From Proteles cristata cristata (Eukaryota; Chordata; Mammalia; Carnivora; Hyaenidae): a stretch of DNA of 64,000 bases. Below the pieces are notes generated by a model. That model had not been told where the DNA came from and did not search any database. It saw nothing but the letters and a program-made list of their open reading frames with translations. The position numbers were made by a program, and so were the translations under genes. Below are positions 23,358 to 33,230 of this stretch, one piece after another; the first letter of the stretch is position 1, and each line of letters opens with the position of its first letter. The stretch is from contig JAESUZ010000127.1 in NCBI GenBank assembly GCA_017311185.1, positions 558,001 to 622,000 on the forward strand, read 5' to 3'.

Positions 23358-23565
23358 ATGTGTTTAATACTCACTCACTTAATCCTCATAACTTTAAAGG
23401 ATAGTCATGGTTTCTACTCTCATTTTACAGATGGAGGGAACTGAAGCACAACTGCCTTCCAAATGAGGCTAAGGTCATAGGGTTAATGAATGGTGGAGGC
23501 AAGATCTGAATTTAGCTAGATTTGCTCCAGAGTCCATGCCCCCAAACATTATGCTGTGGTTACTT
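23358..23565 (-). mobile_element. MIR, minus strand
   Basis: In reverse orientation: CACTTAATCCTCATAACTTT, CTCATTTTACAGATGGAGGG, AACTGAAGCACAACTGCC, GAGTCCATGCCCCCAAACAT. These are the core and tRNA-side blocks of MIR, an ancient tRNA-derived SINE shared by mammals. Confidence 0.88.
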
Positions 23566-24264
23566 TTTCATTTATCTTTCCTAGCATCCCTAGAATTTCA
23601 GACACTGAGTTAAGTGTCAGTGCATTAATGAGATTTCTAAAATAATTTTTAGAAGAACTTTTAGGAGTTTTATACTGTGGCTGTATACCGTGGCTGCATT
23701 TGTTTCCAGCTATGCGATATTGAAACTGTGGCTATTTGAGACATGCTAAGACCTATTTAAGATGGCCCTTTCATCATTAATTAGCAAGTATATTATTGCC
23801 TGAAAATGAGGAATTGGTTACAAAGGTGCTTGCAGAAAAGACACTCTCAGTGAAATCTAGGATTAACGATTTCACAAGGTTGAGATGAAGTCTGTGAGGA
23901 AGCAATTAACACAAAAGGATAAGACACTAGTAATCCACAGCATGTAGTGGCAAAATTGTTAGTGGAAGTATTGCCTATGATCACCTGTAATTAATCGCCT
24001 ATTGAGAGCAAGGCTTTGACAGACTTGGTGATATTTTGATCCATGATCATGACAGGTTTAACAGAGCAGTAAGGTTGAGAATGAGAGTTTCTGACCATGC
24101 TCCAAAGACAGTGACCAACTCATGATTTAAAATTTCATCTCAAAGTTTGCTGAGAACACAGGGATCTTTTTTCCCCAACAAAGTAATCACTTCTTTTTAG
24201 CTGCAAAGTTTACATATATGTAAATTTAAAAAGAAAATCTGACCCTTCAGTTTGGTAAATTAAG
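23566..24264. other. Unassigned DNA
   Basis: No gene. AGCTGCAAAGTTTACATATA at about 24199 has a near-copy at about 19244, discussed as a finding. Confidence 0.5.
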
Positions 24265-24705
24265 ACATTCTATTAGTTTCCTAAGCTGCCTTAATAAATG
24301 CAGCCTAAGAAGGAGGTAAGCTTAAGGCTTTCCTAGGAAGTAGACAACTTAAAACAATTGAAATTTATTTTCTTTACGGACATCAGAATCTTGCTCCCTG
24401 ATGGTTATACAGCAGAATCCTTCCTTGCCTTTCTAGTTTCTATCATTTGACAACAATGCTTGGCATTCATTGCCTCATACACATCACTCTGGTCACATGA
24501 CTGTCTTCTCCCTGCATGTCTTTGTAATGTCTTCCATCTACATATCTCAGGGTGTCGTCATTTCCACCTTTTATGAGGACACCAGTCACACTGCATCATG
24601 GCCCATCCTAATAACCTCACTTTAACTTCACTTTCTGTAAAGAACCTATTTCCAAATAAGCTTGCATTCTGAGATAATGGCAATTAGGCTCCAACTTCCA
24701 ATTTT
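24265..24705 (-). mobile_element. MLT1-type MaLR LTR, minus strand
   Basis: Antisense order: TAGTTTCCTAAGCTGCCTTA, CTTAAAACAATTGAAATTTA, AGAATCCTTCCTTGCCTTTC, TATGAGGACACCAGTCACA, CTATTTCCAAATAAGCTTGC. This is the standard MLT1 reading in reverse, with TTTATT as the reversed poly(A) signal. Solo LTR, no internal region. Confidence 0.85.
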
Positions 24706-24719
24706 TGAAAATTGGAAGT
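24694..24719. repeat. Perfect 12-bp inverted repeat
   Basis: Arms ACTTCCAATTTT and AAAATTGGAAGT with a 2-base spacer (TG). It lies at the MLT1 edge. No T-tract or gene suggests a terminator role. Confidence 0.9.
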
Positions 24720-25454
24720 CAATCCATAATAAGTATAGAAGCTAAATATACAGTCTCAAACATTTTGTTAAAATTAAGACATTTAGTAAGAGAAAGTGGG
24801 ACAGTGAAATTGGGAAGCAGATAATCTGATAGCATTCCAGTGACATTCATAGGATTCCCAAACCCCTGCGCCAAAATACAAGACTTCTCCTGACTTCTGC
24901 AAACAAATATGATGAATCTATGTGAGGAAATAATCTTGATGAGATGCAAATTCTCCTCACACTCCTCTCTTGTTTTCTTTAATTTCTACCAAACTTACAA
25001 TAAACACATCCAAGATGTTCCAAGAGAGTAATTTCAAAGCCAAAATTTTGTACAGAATAGTTTATACATCAACAAAATTACAAGAGTTGTCTCATGTATT
25101 AGGGCCTCTAATCCAGAAGTCATGTATGGAGATTTTGGGGTTTTTAGATGAAGAAAGGAATAATATAATTGTGCATTAGGGCAAATTTACTAATGTGGAA
25201 CATCTACCAAAAATTTTTGAATAAATGTGCCAGCTTGAGAAATTAGAAGTGGTTTTAATTGCTGGATCATTCTGTTGTTATTTGGAAGTCATTGATGCAT
25301 TCCATATGAAGCTGAAACTCTAGAAACTCCATGACAAAACATAAAGTAAGATAAGAGCATAAAGCAGATATTCAAACACTGAGTAAATTGGAATTTTGGA
25401 ACTGTTAGATCATACAACATTCATTCCCTAACTATGTTGCTGAGAGAATCCAGA
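24720..25454. other. Unassigned DNA
   Basis: Nothing recognisable. Confidence 0.5.
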
Positions 25455-25469
25455 GACTACTAATTTTTT

Positions 25470-25668
25470 TATTCTTTATTTTTGAGAGAGAGACAGAGTG
25501 TAAGTGGAGGGGGAACAGAGGGAGAGGGAGGGAGACACAGAATTCCCAGCAGGATCCAGGCTCTGAACTGTCAGCATAGAGCCTGATGCCAGGCTTGAAC
25601 TCACAAACCACAAGATCATGACCTGAGCCAAGTAGAATGCTTAACCAACTAACCCACCCAGGTGCCCC
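25470..25668 (-). mobile_element. CAN-SINE, minus strand
   Basis: Degenerate duplication GACTACTAATTTTTT (from 25455) and GACCACTATTTTTT (from 25669). The head is GGGGCACCTGGGTGGGTTAG in reverse. Confidence 0.93.
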
Positions 25669-25680
25669 GACCACTATTTT

Positions 25681-26439
25681 TTAAAACATTGATAAATCTA
25701 TTGAATAGTAGAATATAAATTTTCTAATTCCCTGGAACTGTTCTATTTTATATGTAGGAGATGCTACCACTGGAGTAGATTTTGTATTTGGATTTAATTG
25801 AAGGATTCCTGGAGTGGCAGAAACAAAGTATTAACATAAAATTGTCAAAACAATGCTCTTTTACTTATTCTTGGATATTTTAGTAGTCAGTACAGCTGTA
25901 TTGGTAATCAGAATGTAAACTTCAGCAATCATGGTTCTGGCCGATTTATGATATTATGTTCAGGACTTATTGAGTCTCACTAAGGCCACCTTTGATTTAT
26001 TTAACTGGAACGGGGGTAGGAGGCAGGCAGAAAAGCTCTCTAGTTCTGGAGACTGATTTGAAGCTCCTTAAATGACTCTGGCTGTAATTCCCATCCTGAG
26101 TTAGTTCACAGGTACAGAAGTCCTTGAAAGAAGCTGAGGCTGGCTTCTATTTTGAAAGAACTATGAAATAACTCCATAAGTATACCTTCTTTCTAGTCTC
26201 CCCCAAGTGGCACTTGCAGCCATTTATCAGAGAAAATATTCACTGGGAAAAATGCATTTTCAAGGATTTTTGGAGGTGTTCTCTGAGCTATCTCTGATCT
26301 CTGGAAACAGAACTCTGTTGTCTACCAGTCAGAAGGGTCTTATATGGCTCAGATGATAAGTGATTCATGGAAAGTTCAGCAGGCCTGGGAAATGATTCTA
26401 TGGCAATTTCCTTAGTTCCAAGGTTTATAATGTTTTAGT
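25681..26439. other. Unassigned DNA
   Basis: No gene or named repeat. Confidence 0.5.
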
Positions 26440-26815
26440 TTTGATCAATAATTTTAGATTCACAGTAATTTGCAAAGGTAGTACCGGGGAGGCTCAGTGT
26501 ACCCTTTACCTAGTCTCCCAATGGTTATCATCCATAATTATAGTACAATATCAAAACCAGGAAACATTGGTACACTATGTGTGTATAGTTCTGTAATATC
26601 ATGTGGAATCAAGATACACACCTATTCTATCAAAACAAAAACAAACAAAAACAAACACCCTACCTCATGCTATCTCTGTATAGTCACATCCACCTCCCTA
26701 GTCCAACCCACATTCAGGAGACAGTGAATTACTAACCCTTGGCAATCACTACTCTGTTATTCATCTCTATCATCTGTAACTTTGTCATTTTGAGAATATT
26801 ATATAAATTGAATTG
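26440..26815 (-). mobile_element. Old L1M 3' region, minus strand
   Basis: TACCCTTTACCTAGTCTCCC, ATAGTACAATATCAAAACC, TGTGTATAGTTCTGTAATAT, CTTGGCAATCACTACTCTG and TTTGTCATTTTGAGAATATT follow the antisense 3' UTR of an old mammalian L1M element. A short A/C-rich slip (AAAACAAACA) occurs near 26635-26660. Confidence 0.75.
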
Positions 26816-27659
26816 AAACTCATAAAGAGGCCCAGGATATTTTGTTAAGTGAAATAGCCAGTTATAAAACAACCTATAAGAGAGAGGAGTCTAATTAAAG
26901 TTCTCAAAGTGTAGTTGCTTCCCCAACCCTTTAATGAAATTGAAAGAAGACACAGGGAGAGAAGCCTGTCCCATCACTCCCTTCTCTCTTTCTTATATGC
27001 TTAAAATTTGCTGTGTTGAAACAAGTACATATGATATTATAACTTTTTTTTTCAATTTCTGAATCGTTTTAATGTGCACAGGTCCATTTACATAGTTCCT
27101 TCTGATCGTTATGTTTAATTATATTTCTCCCTTTACTCTGACATTGCATTTACTTCTTCTGTCTTCTTTTTCTATTCCTGCTTTCTTTTTATTTTTTTTA
27201 TTTTTTTTTTACAAATAGTTTATTTATAACTCTTTAAACAATTTAGATGTATCCAGGTTGAAGTTGATCATCCAGATCCTATAGCATCCCCCATTACTAT
27301 GCCTCCTCACTGTCTCCTGAATGTGAATTACTTCTTTTTGTTTCTTTTGCTCTCTAGTCATAAATGTCGTATGTGTCCTCCACCTATGTCAGCCCTTCCA
27401 CACACATCTCATTTCTTCTTAGGATTTTCTTTGTTTTCTCAGCTTACTCAGGCCTGTTCCCATGCAGGGCACTATCTGTCCCACTGAAGTATCACCCTGA
27501 GCCTGTTGTGTGTGAACATGGTGCACCTGTGCTTGACTCTGCTTGAAGTTAAGATCATGGAGAATAAGGCTAATTGTTTTTCTTTTCTTCCATTATCTGC
27601 TGGAGCTCAAGGCCTGACATAGTATAGCTTAGATGAGTACAAAACCTCAGGAATCAGAC
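26816..27659. other. Unassigned DNA, possible retrocopy at 27190-27580
   Basis: On the minus strand the segment ending at 27190 reads GTTATAAATAAACTATTTGT followed by an A-rich run, like a poly(A) signal and tail of a processed transcript. The roughly 380 bp upstream have no recognised coding sequence, and I could not find a clear target duplication. It may be a 3' UTR retrocopy or unrelated. Confidence 0.3.
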
Positions 27660-27835
27660 AGGTGGCCTAGAATCCTGCCTGACTCTATACTTTTCCAGCT
27701 TTGTGTTTTGACCAAGTAATGTCTCTGCATTTCAATCCCCTCATCTTTAATGATAATCATCCCATAGCATACATGTGAGGAATAAACCAAATTATGAAAA
27801 ATGTCTAGAATAGTACTAAGCAGATAGAAGAGTTA
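27660..27835 (+). mobile_element. MIR, plus strand
   Basis: ACCAAGTAATGTCTCTGCAT, TTTCAATCCCCTCATCTTTA and ATGTCTAGAATAGTACTAAG follow MIR in sense from the middle to the 3' side. Confidence 0.8.
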
Positions 27836-27839
27836 CAAC

Positions 27840-28279
27840 CAAGGGTAGATCCTGTTGCTCTTAAAACTATGAGTAATAATAAAGGCTTATTTGATAGTGT
27901 AAGACAAGAAACTGTATCTTACAGGATTTTCTCTCTATGGAGAGAGTATCCTTAAAGAGACTGAAAGAGATTATTGTTGTACCTAAATGTCTCTTGGGAT
28001 GAGGAGGGATTAAGAGAAGGCTGGAAAGGACAGTGAGACTTGTCCAAAAAGAGTCATATCCTTTAAGCAATCATCTAAGTCAAGCCACTGATTCATCCAA
28101 AGGACAGTACTCCCAGGTGCCTCAGCTTTTATGTCATTAGATCCATGGGGACAGAAGAGTGAATGACCCTCTGATGTGAAATAATTTTCCACAGGCAGGA
28201 AAGATAGAGGTAGGGTCCATCCTCCAATCTGTGTGTTTGGGACAAGTTAGACAATATCCTCACCTCCATCAAGTTATTG
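27840..28279. other. Unassigned DNA
   Basis: Nothing recognised. Confidence 0.45.
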
Positions 28280-28470
28280 CTGCTTAAAGTGCGGGCTGGG
28301 AGACAGCAGCATCCTCACCACCAAGATACATGTTAGAGATGCAGAATCTCAGGTCCTGTCTCAAGACTGCAAAATTAGAATCAACAAATGGATTTGCACA
28401 CTTCAGTGTGAGAAGCATTGACTAGTATTGCTTCCGGTTTGTGTGTGTAATTAACGTTTGAGAAGTGCTG
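28280..28470 (+). mobile_element. MER20-like hAT DNA transposon remnant
   Basis: GACAGCAGCATCCTCACCAC, TGTTAGAGATGCAGAATCTC and the closing AACGTTTGAGAAGTGCTGG match MER20, a short non-autonomous hAT-Charlie element; the last block is the inverted-repeat end. A possible earlier end at GTGAGAAGCATTGACTA makes the right boundary uncertain. Confidence 0.7.
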
Positions 28471-28474
28471 GCTT

Positions 28475-29369
28475 GGGAGTCTTTCTGGGTTCATAAAGTC
28501 CAGTCAGAGGCAACTGCAGGGATCCCAGAACAGGTGGTGTGGAGCAGGTGGTGAAATGAGGAGATGCACTAAGAGTCTGTCATATCATGAAAGAGAGATG
28601 TCAGGATTGCTGATTGGCTCATGGGGAATGAGAGGCAACAGAAGAATTTCCTGGGTCTGTTCTGTATAGATTAGCCTTCTCAGAAGATTTCCCATCTCTC
28701 CTTTAGGGGCCACTGGCACATAAAAATGCCTTTTGAAACACGGTGGATGAAACATACAAGTTCATCTCTGTTCCTCCTGAACTTCCTTAAAATGTCCTTA
28801 AAGAAAGAAGTCCGTGAGATAAGGAATGCACTAGAGGGGTTCACAAAAAACTGGTGGACCCCCCTTAGAGGTCCAGACATTGGAAGCTTCATACACTCTG
28901 TAGAGTGGGGTTGAGGGCGAGCCTAAGAAGGTTGGGTTGTTTAATGCCGGAGTAAGAAATTGTTAGATCTACACAGACAGAGCTCCACTCAATTTTACTG
29001 GAGACCACAGGTGACCATTTGGAAACGTGGAAACAACTGGCCTGCTCCAGTGTGAGGTGGGAGGAATGGAAGTCTGCTCCCTGAGAGGTGGACTGCCAGT
29101 CCGTTTCCCAGCCTTCCTCTAGGGCAGCTACAGCCAAACCTATAACCAGTAAACATAATGAAGGATTTTTCTCTGGGGACAGTGAACAACACAGAGAAAA
29201 GACTCTCAATGTTGACACTTCAGGCTCCTCTCAATGCGCATTCTTCCTCTCCACAGTGAATTGCATCCCTGCATTCAAGTTTCTGACCAACTTTTTAGTG
29301 TCTTTTTCTTAACTACGAATGCACAAGGACCACCAGACAGGAAGCCCTCAACACAAAAAACAAGTTACA
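28475..29369. other. Unassigned DNA
   Basis: Less AT-rich than its surroundings. Overlapping frames of 60-110 codons on both strands at 28889-29312 carry no domain I recognise. No splice-bounded exon could be supported. Confidence 0.45.
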
Positions 29370-29740
29370 TGTCCACTGGTCAACCTCCACAATTGTGTTA
29401 GCCAAATCCTTAATGTAAATCTCTCTCTTTTTTCCTCTCTCCTTTCTCATATATATATATATATATATATGTTATATAAATATATATATGTAAATATATA
29501 TTATATATATATAACTGTATATATATTATATATGTAAAAGGTATATATAACATATATAAGAGTATATAGTATGTTATATAATACACATATTATATAAATA
29601 TAATAGGTAATATAATTGTATGTAATGGATAATTTTATATGTGTATAAGTACATAATTTTATATGGTGTGTGTGTATTCAGTGAGTAGGTATATTCTATT
29701 GCTTCTGTTTCTTGGGAGAACTCTGATTGCTATAGGGCCC
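29370..29740 (+). mobile_element. MLT2-type LTR 3' part with expanded TA tract
   Basis: CCTCCACAATTGTGTTAGCC, AATGTAAATCTCTCTC and the closing CTTCTGTTTCTTGGGAGAAC are the 3' end of the MLT2-type LTR. Between them its short TA stretch has grown to about 190 bp. Confidence 0.7.
29449..29640. repeat. (TA)n-rich tract
   Basis: Pure TA at 29449-29470, then imperfect TA/TATAA repeats. Self-complementary and likely unstable or variable in length. Confidence 0.9.
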
Positions 29741-30764
29741 ATCTAATCACATGAACCCTTAAAAAATCTAGATTATTTTCTGGCTGCTGACAAGGGAGAT
29801 GAACAGAAGTGAATGTCAGAGAAATTTAAAAGGTGAGAAGGATTGGACCTACCAATGATGACTTTGAAGCAACATGGGGTGGGGAAGGGCTATGAGCCAC
29901 ATTATCTTGGAATCTTCTAAAGATGAGAACAATTATTGCTAAGACCCAGAACCTCAGTACTACTTCACATAGAACTAAATTCTGCCAATGCACTAAATGA
30001 ATGTGGAAATAGAGTCTCCTGCATAGTTTCAGATAAATATCCATGCCGATAGCTACCTAATGAGGATACAGTTAGAACTCTATAAGACCCCCATTTATCA
30101 ACCTTGGGGTGCTGAGAGGCAGGATAAAATACATTTTTTGAGGAGTCACCACTGTATAATTTCAATTCTCCCGAAAGCAATTTATTAAGGTAGTAATATG
30201 AAGAATATAAATAAAAGTGAAACAATTCTTTAATATACCCTAAAGTCTACATGAAAATATTTGATTTTCATCCCTACAAATATTCATTCTGGTGATTCAG
30301 AGGTCTTAGAATTCAACAGAGTGTTGGTTCCACTGAAAAAATCCACAATGGTTCAGTTTGACAGAACATAGAACAGCCCAATATAATAATTTTAACAACT
30401 GATTCAAAGAAAAACAACGAAAAAATAAAGTGATTGATGTTTTGGCAAGCGACCTTGATCCTAATTATCAATAGAAAATAGCATTGTAACCACATAGTAG
30501 ATTAACTGAAGCTGTTGCCAGCTGGAGGTAATCATTAAGAGAACGTGACACAACCCCTGGTTGATCTGTGATCTGGTCTGGACATTAAGGCTCCTCACTA
30601 CTTCCCCTGTCTTTGGAATATGCATTTCCCTAAGCTACAAACTGCCTTGCCCAAGATAACAGCCTTAAGATATTAATATAGTATTAAGACCATCTGGATG
30701 GTATATGTCACTGAGCCTGAAGCTTGTATATAACTTTTTAAGCTTCTGGTGAGCAGGTATTCAT
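29741..30764. other. Unassigned DNA
   Basis: No gene or named repeat. Confidence 0.5.
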
Positions 30765-30900
30765 TACAGCACTCATTACAAAGGCCAAGATATGGAAACA
30801 ACCTAAGTGTCCATTGATAGATGAATGGATAAAGAATATGTGACACACACACACACACACACACACACAAATATTATTCAGCCATAAAAAAGAAAGAAAT
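30765..30900 (+). mobile_element. Short L1 ORF2 3' fragment with (CA)n
   Basis: TATGGAAACAACCTAAGTGT, AGATGAATGGATAAAGAATA, then (AC)13 at 30843-30868, then TATTATTCAGCCATAAAAAA: a sense L1 3' piece in which the usual TG/TA stretch has become a CA run. Both ends are cut. Confidence 0.88.
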
Positions 30901-31562
30901 TTTTCTATTATCATGATAAACCTTTTATGTGACTTCCTTTGCTTTATAAAACTGCTATCTATCAATCTGGAACAGTTTCAGTCTTTCTTTTGTCTCTCCT
31001 TGCCCTCTGTGTACATGGGCCCATTTGCAAACCAACAGAAGCCTGGATTTCAAAGGATCATCTGGGATTTCACATCAAACTGCATATCTATTAATAAAAT
31101 GCAGTTGAAATTATACCTAATCTCTACAGGTTAGACTACTGAGTCCTCATAAGAATGCGTGATTGAATCAGTCCTACAAGTACTGCCTCTGGACCATAGG
31201 AGTTGCTGGATGAAGTTAAATGGAGGAGTAAGTAAAGAGAAACTTAAATTTATTAATTTTTTGCTTTGGGATTTATGTCAGAAAAGAAATATGTAGGTGT
31301 TATCCAAGTGTATTCCCTCATTTGTTATTTCATATTTGCATTTATTGATCAATTAACCATCCCTGTTTCCTTTTTTCTATGATTTTATTCATTGTATGCA
31401 CATTGTTATTAAATATATAATTTAGTCCTTATTTACAGTAATACAGAATTGTAACTGAACTTGGGAAGAAATGGGTACTAAACAGAGATTTATATAGTGA
31501 CTTTTGAACATTACCTCTTAATTACATTAACATTACCTTGTTAGATAAGGACAGACTTTTGT
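30901..31562. other. Unassigned DNA
   Basis: Nothing recognised up to the candidate target duplication of the next L1. Confidence 0.5.
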
Positions 31563-31578
31563 TGCAATTTTTTTTTTT

Positions 31579-31633
31579 CAGTTAAAACAGTACTAAACCC
31601 ATGGGTGAGTTTGTTTCATCCATCCTGGGCTAC
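31579..31633 (-). other. Candidate L1 3' transduced segment
   Basis: Non-L1 sequence lying between the L1 A-run (reverse, 31634-31644) and a second run of 11 T (31568-31578). Two A-tails with unique DNA between them, inside a shared target duplication, is the usual mark of 3' transduction. No clear AATAAA precedes the second tail, so this stays tentative. Confidence 0.45.
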
Positions 31634-31859
31634 TTTTTTTCTTTCATAATTTATTGTCAAGTTGTTTTCCATATAACACTCAGTGCTCCTCCCAACAAGT
31701 GTTCTCCTCCATGCCCATGACCCCCTTTCTACTCTCCCCCATCCCCATCAGCCCTCAGTTTGTTCTCAGTATTCAAGAGTTTCTAATGGTTTGCCTCCCT
31801 CCCTCTCCCCAACTATTTTCTCCCCTTCTCGTCCCATATGGTCCTCTGTTAAGCTTCTC

Positions 31860-33016
31860 CTATTCCACTTAAAGTGAAAACATATGGTATCTGTCTTTCT
31901 CTGCCTGACTTATTTTGCTCAGCATAACACCCTCGAGTTCCATCCACATTGCTCCGAAATGCCAGATTTCATTCTTTGTCATTAACATGTAGTATTCTAT
32001 TATACAGATAAACCACATCTTCTTGATCCATTCATCAGCTGATGGACATTTAGGCTCTTTCCATTATTCGGCTATTGTTGAAAGTGCTGCTATGAACATC
32101 AGGGTCCATGTGCTCCTATGCATCAGCACTCCTGTATCCCTTGGGTAAATTCCTAGCAGTGCTATTGCTGGGTCCTAGGGGAGTTCTATTGTTAATTTTT
32201 TGAGGAACCTCCACACTGTTTTCCAGAGTGGTTGTACCAGTTTACATTTCCACCAACAGTGTAGGAGGGTGCCCGTTTCTCCACATCCTTGCCAGCATCT
32301 ACATTCTCCTGATTTGTCCATTTTAGCCACTCTGACTGGCATGATGTAGTATCTCAGTATGGTTTTGATTTGTATTTCCCTGATGAGGAGGGATGCTGAG
32401 CATCATTTCATGTGTCTGTTGTCCATCTGGATGTCCTCTTTGGAGAAGTGTCTGCTCATGTCTTTTGCCCATTTCTTCACTGGATTATTTGTTTTTCAGG
32501 TGTGGAGTTTGGTGAGTTTCTTATAGACTTTGGATACTAGCCCTTTATCTGATATGTCATTTGCAACTATCTTTTTCTATTCAGTCAGTTGCCTATTAGT
32601 TTTATTGACTATTTCCTTTGCCATTCAGAAGCTTTTATCTTGATGAAGTACCAATAGTTAACTTTGCTTCCTTGAATTCCTTGCCTTTGGTGATGCGTCA
32701 AGTAAGAAATTACGGCAGTTGAAGTCAAGGAGGTTGTTTCCTGGTTTCTCCTCTAGGATTTTGATGATTTCCTGTCTTACATTCAGGTCCTTCATCTATT
32801 TTGAGTTTATTTTTGTGTATGATGTGAGAAAATGATTTAGTTTCATCCTTTTGCATGTTGTTGTCCAGTTCTCCCAGCACCATCTGTTAAAGAGGCTGTC
32901 TTTTTTTCCATTGGATACTCTTTCCTGCTTTGTCAAAGATTAATTGGCCATACATTTGTGGGTCCAATTCTGAGTTCTCTATTCTATTCCATTGGTCTAT
33001 ATGACTGTTTTTGTAG
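31860..33016 (-). pseudogene. L1 ORF2 C-terminal remnant
   Basis: Minus-strand translation shows H-I-D-Q-W-N-R-I-E and [16 protein letters not shown] near 32890-33010, the conserved stretch after the reverse transcriptase domain. The 3' end keeps the I-S-Q-A-E-K-D-R-Y-H-M-F tail near 31870-31930. Endonuclease and RT domains are deleted, so it cannot function. Confidence 0.85.
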
Positions 33017-33158
33017 AAGACACAGACTCTGAAACAGGCTCCAGGTTCTGAGCTGGCAGTCAGCACAGAGCCCAACATGGGACTCGAACCCACGAACCAT
33101 GAGATCATGACCTGAGCTGAAGTCAGATGCTTAACCGACTGAGCCTCTCAGGCGCCCC
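33017..33158 (-). mobile_element. Cut-off CAN-SINE at the L1 deletion junction
   Basis: The head and middle are present (head at the right, to about 33158), but it stops at AGACACAGACTC with no CT-rich end, A-tail or second target duplication. ORF2 sequence follows directly. So a SINE sat in the L1 and a deletion removed its 3' end together with ORF1/ORF2 DNA. Confidence 0.92.
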
Positions 33159-33230
33159 TGTTTTGAGCAGTTCTTTAGCTGTCACTTCTTCCTGGAATTT
33201 CTTTAGAGGACAGTTCTTCCGTTTTGTCAT
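33159..33230 (-). pseudogene. L1 ORF1 start, first ~24 codons
   Basis: The ATG is at 33230-33228 on the minus strand. The peptide begins M-T-K-R-K-N-C-P and continues K-K-F-Q-E-E-V-T-A-K-E-L, typical of carnivore ORF1p N-termini. It is open up to the SINE junction, where the frame is lost. Confidence 0.85.

Noticed and set aside
28889..29312. Overlapping frames on both strands as an exon
   Set aside because: Stops bound every frame, no splice-site and domain combination was convincing, and neither strand is favoured.
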